From Lytechinus variegatus (taxonomy: Eukaryota > Echinodermata > Echinoidea > Temnopleuroida > Toxopneustidae): a DNA stretch of 64,000 nucleotides. Of the stretch, positions 36,501 through 48,201 are shown piece after piece. The notes below the pieces were generated by a model. The model saw only the letters and a program-made list of their open reading frames with translations. It ran no database searches and was not told the origin of the DNA. The stretch is from positions 63,331,244 through 63,395,243 of the forward strand of contig NC_054743.1 in the NCBI RefSeq assembly GCF_018143015.1, given 5' to 3'. Made by a program: the position numbers and the translations under genes. How positions within the stretch are numbered: position 1 is the stretch's first letter; every line of letters begins with the position of its first letter.

Positions 36501-38007
36501 TGCGATGTTACCCCGCACTTCCTCCAGTTCTTCCTACATCCTTGTAGTTGTGGATCACTTCTCAAAATTCATCAATCTTTATGCTATGAAGGATCAAACA
36601 GCTACCACAGTATCAAAACACTTGTTTGAAGATTATGTCAGGGAACACGGTTCACCTGATGTATTACATACTGATCAGGGACGTCAGTTCGAATCTTCTC
36701 TTGTTCATCAACTTTGTATGCAGTTTGGTATCAAGAAAACCCGCTCATCTCCTTACCACCCCCAGGGTGCTGGCATAGTAGAACGAACCAACCGTATCGT
36801 CAAAGACCAGCTGGCTAAATACTTGGCAGAAAGAGGAGGTGAATGGGATCAACATCTGAAACAGGTTGAATTAGCATACAATTCGACTGTACATTCATCA
36901 ACTGGGTATACACCTTTCTTCTTACTGTATGGCAGAGAAGTTCGCCTCCCCCATTCCGTACCATCCCCAGACACAAGATCGACTGGTATCACCCATCATC
37001 AGTATGTTCAAGATCTGCGTTCTCGCCTACATCGAGCATTTCAGTATGCTGCTTCACGCAATAATGCAGCTAGAGTCAAACAGCAAGCTAATTACAATAA
37101 GAAGGAAAGAGATATCCAATATCTTCCTGGAGATCTGGTTTGGCTCAACAATCCTGCTATGAGTAGAAGTAAGCTAGCGGCTAACTGGAAAGGACCCTAC
37201 AGAATTGTTTCGTCTTCAATGGGGCCCACAGTTCGAATCCATGGTCTAGATGACAGGAAAGAGATGGTGATACACAAGAATCGCATCAAACCATATCGAT
37301 CTTCCACGGACCCATCAGATGGTAACTCCTTCAAATATCCTCCTTCAGGCAGACATCCTTACTTCAGTCAAAGTCTCCCTGATGGTCATACTCACAATAT
37401 GACCAATCATCCTTCCTTCATGCCTAGTGGTCATTCTCACAATATGACCTATCATCCTTACTTCATGCCTTGTGGTCATACTCACAATATGACCTCTCGT
37501 CCTTCCTTCACACCTTTGTCTGGCTCCCTCCCACCATCTTGGAGTGGAGGCCAGGCAAACCTCCCTAATGGTCGTCTCCATCCCGACGATCTACCCCAAA
37601 ACTCTTCAGATGGACTACATCCATCCCGTAGTCCAGCCACTTGCTCTGAGGGACATCGCCTACCTAATGACCAATCCTTGGCTCGACCCTCTGATGACCA
37701 ATCCTTGGCTCAACCCCCAGATGATGACCAACCCTTGGCTCAACCCCCGGATGATGACCAACCCTTGGCTCAACCCCCGGATGATGACCAACCCTTGGCT
37801 CAACCCCTGGATGACCAACCCTTGGCTCAACCCCCGGATGATGACCAACCTTTGGCTCAACCCCCGGAAGATGACCAACCCCTGGATGATGACCAAACCT
37901 TGGCTCAACCTCCCCGCGATGACCAACCCCTGATGGTACCCACTATAAGAACTAGATCTGGTCGCTCTGTTAAGAAACCATCAAGATATAAAGACTATGA
38001 ACAATAA
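33526..38007 (+). CDS. pol: Gypsy Pol polyprotein (PR-RT-RNaseH-IN)
   Basis: Open in the -1 frame from 33526, overlapping gag by 19 nt; there is no ATG, so it is probably made as Gag-Pol. Domains: a retropepsin-like protease with YLDCGSYISLI (33667 on) and ILGWDFF; reverse transcriptase with FRFCIDYRKLN, MPFGLVNAP and YLDD (34954-34965); RNase H with ATDAS and VVTDHQPL; integrase with an HHCC-type finger ending CETCMAC, and catalytic D (36496), D (36673) and E (36781), the last two separated by 35 residues; and a GPY/F module (NWKGPYRIV). The last 220 residues or so are repeats. The counted 1484 residues start at 33553. All catalytic motifs appear intact, except that the protease triad reads DCG. 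Confidence 0.96.
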   Translation, partial: AGKRPLVDVVGQPSTTSPTAPPIAKSSLPSSVSPYIPIIVECKYIMAYLDCGSYISLISNELWSSIPNNYKGQMQPIFCHATSVTRQNLDVIGIVTLTLHLGDRSIQQQFHCARDISHPLILGWDFFSQHQASISAQTSTFEMPGMSIPLAGKRQTTPLRCNALLVDSVSIPSMSEMNVQARLQSQHGVTPDGYDGLFEPQMREHLSSAAARSLCTAQNGLITVCLINPTDDDIQLPADSHLGQFYSATGQDDEEYKIIEPVVASTQSISYKITDLLPSSGLSDEQYRRAEQVLSDYSEVFSNSASDIGHTHLANHRILTSSEAPIKQRAYRTSPAAKVEIQRQVDDLLERNIIEESHSPWSSPIVLVRKKDNSFRFCIDYRKLNAITIRDSHPIPRQDDTLDALNSSSFFSVMDLSSGYWQVPLHPDDKEKTAFTTGTSLYHFNVMPFGLVNAPMTFQRLMEVALHGLHWTKCLVYLDDCIVIGKDFDDHLNNVAEVLERFRLAGLKLKPSKCQFFRKEVTYLGHCINTKGIQPDPSNTAKVQEWPSPKTVTQVRSFLGLASYYRRFIPKFSQIASPLHHLTQKNTPFIWSEACEEAFQHLKMALISPPLLAYPDFDKEFRLATDASNDAVGAVLSQVHNNREQVIAYFSATLSKTQRRWSTFDRELWAIVSSIRHFRHFLRGQHFTVVTDHQPLLSYEKLPIQDDTTGRRARWMVELHSYSFSIIHRRGRSHTNADAMSRHPSTSNTDTHLPPSKSHVCAMNNSKTTCSVGTQTDAPREKPVVNRPYLPPSLPESPDYPESNSKQCLPTSETSSKSDDDARLPPSSSEILNGLRLKIFRHQQLDKDVQVVKHMVIEKVKLGPREIRRYSPRMRRFLWQLNRFKVEDGILYRTKRDLKKSTILYQAVIPQSLVPEVLKLLHSHPTSGHFSTERTLSRAENDMYWPYMHRDIVDHCETCMACESFRNPTPSHQAPLQSVTTSYPFQTVYADIAMLPRTSSSSSYILVVVDHFSKFINLYAMKDQTATTVSKHLFEDYVREHGSPDVLHTDQGRQFESSLVHQLCMQFGIKKTRSSPYHPQGAGIVERTNRIVKDQLAKYLAERGGEWDQHLKQVELAYNSTVHSSTGYTPFFLLYGREVRLPHSVPSPDTRSTGITHHQYVQDLRSRLHRAFQYAASRNNAARVKQQANYNKKERDIQYLPGDLVWLNNPAMSRSKLAANWKGPYRIVSSSMGPTVRIHGLDDRKEMVIHKNRIKPYRSSTDPSDGNSFKYPPSGRHPYFSQSLPDGHTHNMTNHPSFMPSGHSHNMTYHPYFMPCGHTHNMTSRPSFTPLSGSLPPSWSGGQANLPNGRLHPDDLPQNSSDGLHPSRSPATCSEGHRLPNDQSLARPSDDQSLAQPPDDDQPLAQPPDDDQPLAQPPDDDQPLAQPLDDQPLAQPPDDDQPLAQPPEDDQPLDDDQTLAQPPRDDQPLMVPTIRTRSGRSVKKPSRYKDYEQ
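33529..33589 (+). promoter_or_regulatory. -1 ribosomal frameshift signal with H-type pseudoknot (gag-pol)
   Basis: Slippery heptamer GGGAAAC (33529-33535) reads G GGA AAC in the gag frame, the canonical X XXY YYZ form. After a 6-nt spacer, TAGTTGATG (33542-33550) pairs with CATCAACTA (33563-33571), nine base pairs that include the gag stop. GGGCC in the loop (33555-33559) can pair with GGCCC downstream (33582-33586), extendable by GTG/CAC with one bulge. This predicts an H-type pseudoknot. After the slip the pol frame is open without a stop. Confidence 0.88.
37380..37510 (+). repeat. Tandem repeat in the Pol C-terminus (GHTHNMT)
   Basis: Three copies of a unit of about 60 bp encode variants of GHTHNMTNHPSFMP inside the pol frame, downstream of the integrase GPY/F module. 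Confidence 0.8.
37665..37935 (+). repeat. 30-bp tandem repeat encoding DDDQPLAQPP in the Pol C-terminus
   Basis: About nine units of 24-30 bp encode QPLAQPPDDD variants. Unit length is always a multiple of three, so the frame survives. Adjacent units are nearly identical, pointing to recent expansion by slippage. Confidence 0.9.
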
Positions 38008-39730
38008 CATTGAACCGGATCGATCAGCCAAATTTTACGACATTGAAATACAGACTTTGATAGAACATTCATCATCGACCGAAGAATTATGTGATGAGAA
38101 TTTTTTTTCATCGATCACAGAAATTCCTACCAATGTAATTTTTTTTCCCTTTTGGATATTTACTAGAAGGAAAATGCATTTGCATTCATAATTGTTTGAA
38201 GTTGGTTTTTAAATCTTTGCTTAAAATTAAACACATTTAATGTTTTAACAAAGACAAAACAAAACAAACGAAAGAAATGTTAAAGTGGTAAAGTTTATGG
38301 CTTTAAATGATGTGTTCATAGGACTTATTTTCATTTTACCTCGATTGAAAAAAAAAACACCTTAATATTAAAGTAAAAGATTGAAAATGGAATCAGATAT
38401 AAAAGCAGCAATCGAATTTCATGATTGTAATGCAATTTTGACTGCATTGTATTTACCCTCTAAAAATGTGTTGATACTGCATTTCAAGATTGTATTTCTT
38501 TAAACAAAAAACAAACAAAGATCTAGGCAAATTTTGAATGCAAAACAGTTTTCTTTGAATGATATATGCATTAATGTCCTTCTCTGACTGAGATAACATC
38601 TATATGAAAGTGGCAAAACAATTGGTTAAAAATATCTTTAAATCAAAGGATAAATGATTCTTGGCAATACTTTTGATTGTCATGTAGATTTCATGAAAAT
38701 TTACTCTCAGTCACTCTATACAAAAAAAAAAAATGCAATGATATTGAAGATTGGATTGTTTCGTATAAGAATTCAAATCTTGATATAAAAAGAATTCATT
38801 TACAGAATTTATAATATATGTGAATTGTGAATATTCTTGAAAATATCATTTTTGCAACTAGCCATACTATTGATTAACTTGATTTTGCACACAAAAAAAG
38901 CAAATAATTGTTTTCATTATATATCAAATATGGATACTTGATTTTGGAAATATAATGAAACCAAAAAAAAAAAAGAAAAAATATTTTATCTCTATTCCAT
39001 CAAACACGAAACAATATGTTTGGAAAATGGAATGGAAATCGATTTTGTTCAGACAATTTGAATCTTAAAAAAAAGCAAGGACCAAATGTTCACGAAACAA
39101 AACTTAGATTGGTTGCAAAGTTGGTAATTTTTTGTTGATGCATGATCCATTTTCGCTTATGGCAGTTTGTTGTATTTTTTTTCTTTCCTTTTGGACAATC
39201 ATAGCTTTTTAAGGATATATCGCAAGAAAAAATTAAGTCTGAAAAAAAAGAAGAAAGCTAATTGTTTATTCGAAAATACTCATGCGACAACAATATGTAT
39301 ACTATTTGTGCTTTTGCAACTAACAGTCAGATTGCCATTGGTAATAGTTAATACTGATTTGAATAATTCTTATTTCTCTTCGAAAGAAATATCGAAGTCA
39401 GAATATACATTTTTTTTTCATTCTCTGAAATCGTCTGTTTAGTGACGACCGCTATAAAAGAAAGCAATATTACATAGATTGGGTTTGGAAATATGTCAGT
39501 TCTGCTGATTGTTGCAAAAGTAATGACTTATTGATATTACTGTGAACAGTTGAAATTTAAGGTTCCTTCATTATTTTCTTTTATCCTCTTAATTTTTTTG
39601 CCCGTTAAAAAAAAAAAATTCATGCTAGCAAGAAAAAAAAAAAGTTCGGAAAGAAAACATGAATCGAAACTTAAAAACTTTGGAGTGTATATTGAAAAAT
39701 GAGGACATTTTTAATGAAGAGGGAATCTTA
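38008..39730 (+). other. Noncoding stretch between pol and the 3' LTR
   Basis: About 1.7 kb, very A/T-rich, with many A-runs and no ORF that resembles an envelope or chromodomain. The short ORF at 39167-39442 looks fortuitous. A purine-rich GAAGAGGGAA just before 39731 could be the polypurine tract. Confidence 0.6.
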
Positions 39731-40354
39731 TGTAACAGTAAATTTTGCTGGTTCTATTTAATCTGTACTCTTACATTTGGCTTTCCATACTTTGTTTACA
39801 TTCAACTTGTTTATTTCCATTCCTACTCATCTCATCCTTCTTTCCATCCTCTCAATCCACATACATTGTCATGATCTCATCTTTCATTCCATCTCCACAA
39901 TACATCTCACATAGCAACACAGGTTCATTGCATTTCATTCATTCATTCAGTTTCCCCTCAGTCATGCTTCCTGGTTTTCCATTAGCTTTCCACTCCACAT
40001 GGTCTTATTGTTTAATTCTCATTAGGATTCAGTTTAACTCATGATCACCCTTCTCTATTCTCTGATTGGTTCTTATTTTTAAATAGGGTTAGTTCATTTT
40101 ATAGTTCATACCATTTTCCTTGTATTTGATTGGTTGATTTCTATGATTATCCAATGTGGGTAGATTGGCAGAAGATAAGATTAGAAAGTAAAGTCAGTGC
40201 TGATCTGGACTTCATCTTGTCAACTTCTAATTTATTTTGTGTTCACCCTATCTTCAGTTTAATAATTTTAGTTTAATTAAAGGAGAGCTTAGTTTGATTG
40301 AGTACAGGAGAGCACAGGAGACTGAGTTTGGAAGTGTACAAACGGTCATGTTAC
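39731..40354 (+). repeat. Proposed 3' LTR of the Gypsy element
   Basis: 624 bp starting TGTAACAG and ending GTTACA (TGT...ACA ends that are also inverted repeats). It contains ATTGG (CCAAT) boxes near 40065, 40126 and 40170. It is preceded by a purine-rich tract and followed by ATAA. Without a 5' partner this rests on terminal motifs only. Confidence 0.45.
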
Positions 40355-40844
40355 AATAACTATGCCAATTTTAATATTTAGGACCCCTAGACCAAAACAG
40401 CTTTGGTCTCCGTTATATTGGTTGTTCCGCAGAACTCCGTTGGCCATATGTTTATATATCAAGTTTGGACAAAACAGGAAAGTAAAGCTGCGCGACAGCC
40501 GAAGTCACTGTTTTTCCCCCCTTTTAAGTTTATTTTTCTGTTTTGGTGCATATATATCAGGCCAAAATGGAATATAGTTTTTATTTTGGTCCAGTTCTTT
40601 ATAATTTCTGTGAAATGCAGACAAAAATCGATGAGAACCTTCGGGAGGGATTTTGCATTGTAAACCCCCCTAATGGCGGCTGCACGATCGCGAGCCTTCT
40701 GTGTACAAGGAGAAATGAAAAAAAATTATGTTTAAAAACTCCTCGAAACAGACAGCTGTACTACCACAAACCCCTCCCAAAAGAAACAGCAAATTTATTA
40801 GTACCAGGCAGTACTGGTAAAAAAAAATGAAAGGGAAAGACTTC
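40355..40844. other. Spacer right of the Gypsy element
   Basis: Short overlapping ORFs (40362-40830) without recognisable motifs; no gene called. Confidence 0.4.
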
Positions 40845-41482
40845 CATATGTCCCCTCCACTAATTTTTCAAAATACTTCTCCAGAACCCCCTTCTTTCAT
40901 TCGCTCTCTTCTTTTTTTTCCTTCTTACTTCCGGTTGGAACTTGGACTCGAACCTCTGAGTCTCACTGCTGATCGAGGCATCTTCTGTCTGTCGCCTTAC
41001 TCACTGAGCTAGCAGGAATTGTTGATAGCCATGGGTTTCAAAATGGTTATGTATCCTATGTAGTGTTTTGAGTTTTGTCAGATGTGTATCAATCAGATAT
41101 GATTATTTACGCCTGGGACCGACCTTTAACGTCACCATCCGAAAGACGTGACCAGGGCTCGAACCACGAACCTCTGCATCAATTTGTAACTTCCCCACAG
41201 CTTGAATTACAGGAGCACGCCACAAGGCACAACGCCCAGTTGAACCGATATTACGACTAGTCTACTCTCCAAGAGTATCGGGTATTAATTTTTGTGACTG
41301 AATAAACCGATGCCATTGTATTGGGAATTACACACTCGAATTTTCGACGCAATAAAGCCATATTTTGGTACCGGTATGTATCCAACTTTTCCTTCTTAAT
41401 CTTTTTCTTAAATCTCTTGATAAACCTTCTCCATCACCCATGTTGTTGTTTTTTTTTTCAATTTTAGTGGAGGGGACATATG
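40845..41482. repeat. Element with 19-bp terminal inverted repeat
   Basis: CATATGTCCCCTCCACTAA at 40845-40863 pairs perfectly with TTAGTGGAGGGGACATATG ending at 41482. A tRNA-like segment lies inside. No clear TSD. Confidence 0.6.
40944..41018 (-). repeat. tRNA-derived SINE head
   Basis: On the minus strand, A box TAGCTCAGTGA (41011-41001) and B box GGTTCGAGTCC (40954-40944) are near-perfect pol III promoter boxes, but the stems do not fold as a tRNA. Confidence 0.65.
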
Positions 41483-42142
41483 CTTTTATGCAGGTCTTGC
41501 CAAAGGCAATGAGAGTAAAGCTTCAAGGGATTTCCCAAAACTAGGCCTCATATGTTATGAGGCTCATAACATTTTTAAAAGGGGCAATTTCCATGTGCTG
41601 CGAACCAAACTCCGAGTCCAACGGCAACGCCGCGACTCACGGGGAGTTCTCCGAATCCGATGCCAATGCTGCCGCAGCATGTTGACGTGGATAACTTTGA
41701 CGTTTCAGTCAAGCCAAATTTTGTATTGTCCCATATACTAACTTTCGTGTCATGCTATTATCTTTGTTGAAAATTTACGGTTGGATAAAAAAAACTCAAA
41801 TTATTCTGCATTGAATAAATGACAAATACTTCAGTTGCCTTTTCTAGGTAATAATGCTGTCAAACAAAAAAATTTAAAATTAAGAAATGATAGACTACTT
41901 ACACTGTAGAAGTTACAGTAGGCCGGCCTACTTTGAAAAATAATTCGTCGGTTTCAAATTGCAAGTGCTGTGCTGCATGCTATGCTGCGCTTCAATCATA
42001 TACGAAGGCGCCAGCGCCACGATGCGATCGCGAGAGCTAGCGCTAGAGCGAATCCAAGAAAAGAGCGCGAGCGAGTGATTAATTGGGTGGTGGAGATGAT
42101 GAAGATGATGGTGGTGGTGGTGGTGGTGATGATGATGTCCGG

Positions 42143-42490
<348 letters not shown>

Positions 42491-42817
42491 ATGAAGATAT
42501 GATGCATTTGCGGATTCAGGATTTTGTAAAGTGGTGCTTTGTCGGCTCCCCAAAATTTGACAATTACAATAAGCAAAAAAGGGGGAGGGGTCATCATTCA
42601 CAAATAATGAAGGGCGCATTCGACCTCCACAGTAAGCCCCCCAAAAAAAAAGGGATAATAGATTAAAATCAAATTTTTAGAAGGGGCTGAAATTAAGGGC
42701 ATTTGGCAAAAAATAGCAAAAATGTCATCACTCCAAACTAAGGGCATTTTCGGCCTTATTTCTTTAGCAGGGTGAAAATTGTACATGGTGTGCACGAATC
42801 TTCCACCCCTATCCCCC

Positions 42818-43489
42818 TAGTCCAGATTGGACCTTGTTGTTTGGAAGTGCCCTTTCCCAAAAGCTAACATAGAGGGCACATGTCTCCCAATCTCAAGGCC
42901 AGAGCCAATCTACTCATCTTGGTGCCATGAGCCTTATTACATCAGGAGGGCTCAAGATATTCGTTCGACCCAACCCTTTCGAATTTTTTTCAATTTGATG
43001 TTGCTGATTGACAAAAATGTATGAATATGATTCAAAATCTAACACTGATTCTAGAAATGGTAACTACTCAACTTCCTTCACCCAAATTGGGAAGATAAAA
43101 AAGTGACTTGGTACTATTTTTTGACTGGCGGACTAATTAGGGCTATTTTACTGTTTCAGTCGATGAATTTGATCCATTCATAGTTATCTTCATAAATGGC
43201 GATTTATTTTTTAAATGAGCTGGCGACGGTACCCTTTCCTGGTCAGATATGGAATGCCAGATATATATCCTATCCAATGGTAGTAAACATTCCACCCTCT
43301 AATTTCACATTTATTTTTTTATGAATTTTTCAAAAGTGCCATTTTAACACACAAGTCTATGGGGAATGTTTTACGCGCGTGACACCTCTTGACTCCCCAT
43401 TGGCGCTGATTAGAGATTGGGAGACATGTGCCCTCTATGTTAGTTTTTGGGAAAGAGCACTTCCAAACAACAAGGTCCAATCTGGACTA
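42818..43489. mobile_element. Mutator-like long-TIR element with 9-bp TSD
   Basis: 672 bp. TIRs of about 80 bp start TAGTCCAGATTGGACC and continue through AACATAGAGGGCACATGTCT. Perfect 9-bp TSD CTATCCCCC at 42809-42817 and 43490-43498. No transposase ORF. Confidence 0.9.
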
Positions 43490-43498
43490 CTATCCCCC

Positions 43499-44175
43499 CT
43501 GCTGCATCATCATGATTTGGAGTTCCCTCTTTCTCTTTCTCTCAATAAATAGATTTTGTTTTCTTCAATTACTTTACAACGTATAAAGTATTTGGAATGT
43601 ACAAAGAATGAAAGATCAAAGTAACTGAAATCAGAGTCATATGCTGGATGGGTTTTTTCATAGTTAATGAAACAGGCCTTTAATTACAATCTGAACAATG
43701 TTATATTAGGGGGGAAATGAATGGAAGCTAGAAGGAAACTCCACACATGGGGGACAGACATTGAAACCCTTTTTACAAAAAAAATTGTTTTAGCTTTTTT
43801 GAGTAATGAAATTTTGATTTGAAGAGCAAAGGGACCTTTACTAGGAAAGTGTATGTGAATTACGAAAGATATTTTGAAGCACGACCATTAAGAGATTTGA
43901 AAGTTAAAGAGAAGAACTTTGAACTGTATGCCAAAGTTAAAGGGGCGACAGATAGTTAGTAATATGGTAATGGGCATATGTCAGTCAATTAGCACAGAGG
44001 ATTATCCTTTGTTAATGGGGGGGGGACATCTAAGGTAAATCCATGACATCATACATATTCAAGGGGGGGATCATGAAATAATAGATGATTCCCCCCCCCT
44101 CCGACCAATAAGTTCACTGCTTGGATTTATGTCAGTGTTATATTCCCACACAGCAAACAAGGATGTATGTGTACC
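43499..44175. other. No gene seen
   Basis: AT-rich with G and C runs; no ORF of note. Confidence 0.5.
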
Positions 44176-44763
44176 TTAAAGGAGAATGAAACCTTTGGAA
44201 CAAGATAGCTTGTGTGAAAACAGAAAAATCAAAGAAACAGATCAACGAAAGTTTGAGAAAAATTGAACAAATAATGAGAAAGTTATGAGCATTTAAATAT
44301 TGTGATCACTAATGCTATGGAGATCCTCACATTGGCAATGCAACAAATATGTGTGATGTCACTTGTGAACAACTCTCCCCAATACTTTTCTATTTATTCC
44401 ACTTAAACTGCCTCTTTTATCACATCTATCGGTAGATCATGTATTTTTTTATAGGATATGTAATACAGATTTTTAAAGAATATATCATGGATAAAGTGTT
44501 TGTATCACCATAAGAAAAAGCAAAATGAGACATTTGGGGGTATTCTATAGTCCATCAAAGGGAAAGTTGTTCACTTGTGACATCACACATCCTTGTCGCA
44601 TTGCAAATTGGAGGATCTCCATAGCTTTAGTGATTGCAATATTCAAATGCTCATAACTTTCTCATTGTTTGTACAATTTTTCTCAAACTTTTTTTGTTCT
44701 TATTCTTTGATTTTTCTGTTTCGACAGAAGCCTACTTGTTCCAAAGGCTTCATTCCCCTTTAA
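44176..44763. mobile_element. Foldback MITE family B, copy 1
   Basis: Starts TTAAAGGAGAATGAAACC and ends GGCTTCATTCCCCTTTAA; arms of about 200 bp. Inner parts include GAGATCCTCACATTGGCAAT and its inverse. Confidence 0.85.
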
Positions 44764-46724
44764 TAAAAGCTTAGTTTGTCTCATAAAATGATAAAATGTG
44801 TAAAACTAGTCTAACTGTTATGTTCTCCTACAGCCCAAGATGCTCATTTGGTCTTGTAAAATGTGTAAAACCACTTAAGGCATTTAATTCTGTCATACTA
44901 TCATAAAAAAAAAATTATCATAAAATGTGGCTCATTTTGTTTTTCAAAGAGATCATAGTGTACCTTTAATTTCCTGAGAGGTGCAGTGAAATGAAATGAA
45001 AAGGTCCTATCAAAAACTATTCTGACGAGACAGCGATACATGAATGAAAAAGACAATCATACAATACAAAGGCTTCTATAATACACATGACACATTTTAA
45101 TCAATGTTCGAATGTCAATCCTTTCCTATGCATATAACACATACTGTATATAAAGCTTCGCTGCTAGAAACGCATGAAAAATTACCACAGCACCTAGTCA
45201 CATACACTGTCTAGCGTTAAAAACAATAATACACTTTGCTAAACAACATCTTTACACGCGAGAAATAACTTTTTCATACAAAATGTTACATCAACCCATT
45301 TCAGAACTAAAACTATATACTTTTTAATACATACAAGTTCGATGATAAAGGATCTGTACATATTTCATACACGAAGTACATAATTGTTAACATAAAAGAC
45401 TTTCTTTGCATTGTAAGCATTGCTTTAATGATCACAGACATTAATCAATGTGTTTCGTCTTTACAGGAACAATGATGTGGGACCATTTTTTATTACAATT
45501 ATATAAAAACCATCATGTTTTTTTTTTTAACAGGTGAAAAACTTACACACAACGTCCCAATTTAAAAATCCATAAAGTTTCACACACATAAAAAAAATGT
45601 TTTACAGTGTACAGTCCTAAGCACTCATACTGGGATGGGTTCATTGTAAATGTTTCTTTATTACATTACATATTACCAGTACATTAAATAACTATTTCAT
45701 CATGAACCTAACCACATAAATAATTCAAAATACTCTGCCCCCCCCCCTTCGAAGCATTCAAAGTTTATCCAAGAGTATTATCAAATATTGCTTTGACTTC
45801 TGATAGTGGACACAGAATTTGATACTGTCTATTCATCACTATCATCCCCAAAACATAAAAGGGGTACCCATACTTTAAATTGTCATTATTTCAATCAGCA
45901 AAATTAATCAACAAATCAATGGAACAGAAAATCTGTTATCAAGGTCTTGTGTGAGTTTACTCTAATAGCGTAAACTCATACAAGACATTGATAATTCCAT
46001 AACAAATCAAGTGAAAAATAATAAAGTTATTGAATTTCAAGTTTGTGTAGTATTGTAGTGTAACAGTTGTATGCATGCCATCATGAATATGTATATAACG
46101 TAGCACCCCCCACTTTACTTTAAGAAACGTCTTGTTGTATGACAGTTCTTGTATTCTTTTAAATGAAAATGATTAAATATAATTTAGATTGATGATCTCA
46201 CACATAACATCAGCAGGAAAATCTTGTCTTTGACATCTATGGAACAGAAAATTGTAATACTTTTAATTCATATAATGAAATAGAAAATAATTAGCCTACT
46301 TCTTGTAGTATATCCATGAAGACATGCAGAGAACTGTTTCACTGAAATAATACAAAAATGTTGTCATAACTATTAGTATGACATAACTTTATTATGACAT
46401 TTTAATTCAATTTTCAACGGTTTACCTGATTTTATTCTATCTGTTCAAATCATATAAATACCAGCCTGGAGTACCCCTTTTCTAATGAGAAACAGAGATA
46501 GATTACCAAGACAAATTACTTCTTAATCTCATGAGATGTATGAATGATAAATCTTTTGCTCTGTTTCTGCGGTAGAAAATGATCAAGGTAGAATGCCAAC
46601 ATAGTCCATCGAGTGTGAGGTACCATAGAATGCAGCATTGATAAGTAGGTGTTCCGTAGAATTTGATACCTGATCTTACATTATCTAGCCCTCTAAAAGC
46701 GCAGAGGAGCATGTCATGAAACAA

Positions 46725-46810
46725 TCAATGATTTTCACTGTTTGTCATAAGCTACTGAAATCCTTGCTTCTGATTTGCTCGTAGCAAACTTGTCCATGAA
46801 AATCACTGTT
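46725..46810. repeat. Short foldback repeat (AAGCTACTGAAATCC)
   Basis: GATTTTCACTG mirrors TGAAAATCACTG. AAGCTACTGAAATCC is shared with 47532-47546 and 55065-55080. Confidence 0.55.
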
Positions 46811-46831
46811 ATGAAGGTTTCATGGATATGG

Positions 46832-46836
<5 letters not shown>

Positions 46837-46891
<55 letters not shown>
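46837..46891. repeat. AT dinucleotide microsatellite
   Basis: About 27 uninterrupted AT units. Confidence 0.95.
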
Positions 46892-46892
<1 letters not shown>

Positions 46893-48201
46893 ATCTTGGG
46901 AGTGTTTCATTAAACAATTTGAAGAAAAATCTTTTAATAATTTTTTTCTGAAATAGATGAGAAAAGTGCTCATCTGCATTAAAATTTTCAATTTTGTCCT
47001 TTTCAATTTTATTTTAAAATAGTAAAAGTTTCAGGTAATCTGATATTCTCCATTGTAGCACCTATGTTATTTTAGAGTGTAAGAAAATAATTTCTCGTAT
47101 TTCTTCAACAGATTTTTTTTTGCTTTTTTAGATAAGCAGCTCTTTTAGGGATCACATGCAGCGGAGATGAGCTTCCAGACCTTTAGTTCAACTTTGGGAA
47201 ATATGGGGTTCCTCCCAATGTGTTCAAATACACACATACTGGTGCCCCAATTGCTTATAAATCAAAAGTCACCTAGCTGTCTGACTATGCTTTACCGAAA
47301 TGCTAAACCCATGCTACATGGAATTAACTAATCTCTATCACAGTTATTGTGAATTATAACAAAACAAAGACAAACTTGAGAGTGTGTAAATTTGCAGCAT
47401 AATTATATGATTGAGGTATGATTTATCACACAATAAAGGTCTTCAGTGCTGCAGCATATATGTGACAGTCGGGTTATATATATATAATCAAGAATATACA
47501 ACCTGAGGGGGCTGTGTCACAACAAAGCACACTGTTATAAGCTACTGAAATCCTGAAATCTGAATGGATGAGAGCTAATCTGTTGGTAACAACATTTCAC
47601 TAATGAGATGATTGTGAAAAACTCACATAGGGGAAGTATGGAGCTGGTAACATGGATCCATGGGGGAAGTTGAAAATGTTTAAACTTGTTCACACATGTG
47701 ATGAGTATGGAAAGCCTTATGTGAGCTCTAAGAATGTAATTAATCATATTAATTTGCAAAAGTTTAAATAAGATCTCTTATATGTAGAAATGCAGATCAT
47801 GATTCAGTGTTCTTAACAAAGGACATGATGCAAATACAGTTTTACTCAAAATTAATTAATCTAACAGATGATGTAACATAGAATTTAATACATGTCTGCA
47901 ATTTGCAAGAAAATAATTGATGCTTATTACACATCATACACATAGGTAATAGTATACTTATTAGCCAAAATACAAATTTGATTTATATTATGTCTTAAAG
48001 CTTCTTTAAAGGCATTTGGACCCCCTTTATTTTCAAAACAAATCTTCAGATATTTGGCATATAATGCCAGTAAGTTTCAATACAAAATTTCAAGAAAATT
48101 GCATTCAATGAAAAACCCGATAAAAAACAACAAAACATTATAAAGCAATCAACAAAGAATGAAAACATATCATACTCGATATCTGCAAACAACATAACAA
48201 A

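Larger units (their letters stand above)
32022..40354 (+). mobile_element. Ty3/Gypsy LTR retrotransposon, both ORFs open, 5' LTR not recognisable
   Basis: Gag and Pol are intact and in the order protease, reverse transcriptase, RNase H, integrase, the Ty3/Gypsy order. Proposed limits: a 5' TGTAACAGTAA at 32022 and a 3' end GTTACA at 40354, each beside ATAA, which could be a 4-bp target duplication. A TGTAACAGTAA also starts the proposed 3' LTR at 39731. However, 32022-32473 does not otherwise match that LTR, so the 5' LTR is deleted, replaced or collapsed in assembly, or the limits are wrong. No primer-binding site was recognised. No env-like ORF follows pol. Confidence 0.8.

Noticed and set aside
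37544-37933. ORFs in other frames over the Pol tail
   Set aside because: Shadow frames of the 30-bp tandem repeat.
38008-39730. An env gene, which would make the element retrovirus-like
   Set aside because: No long ORF, signal peptide or transmembrane pattern in the region; only A/T-rich noncoding sequence.
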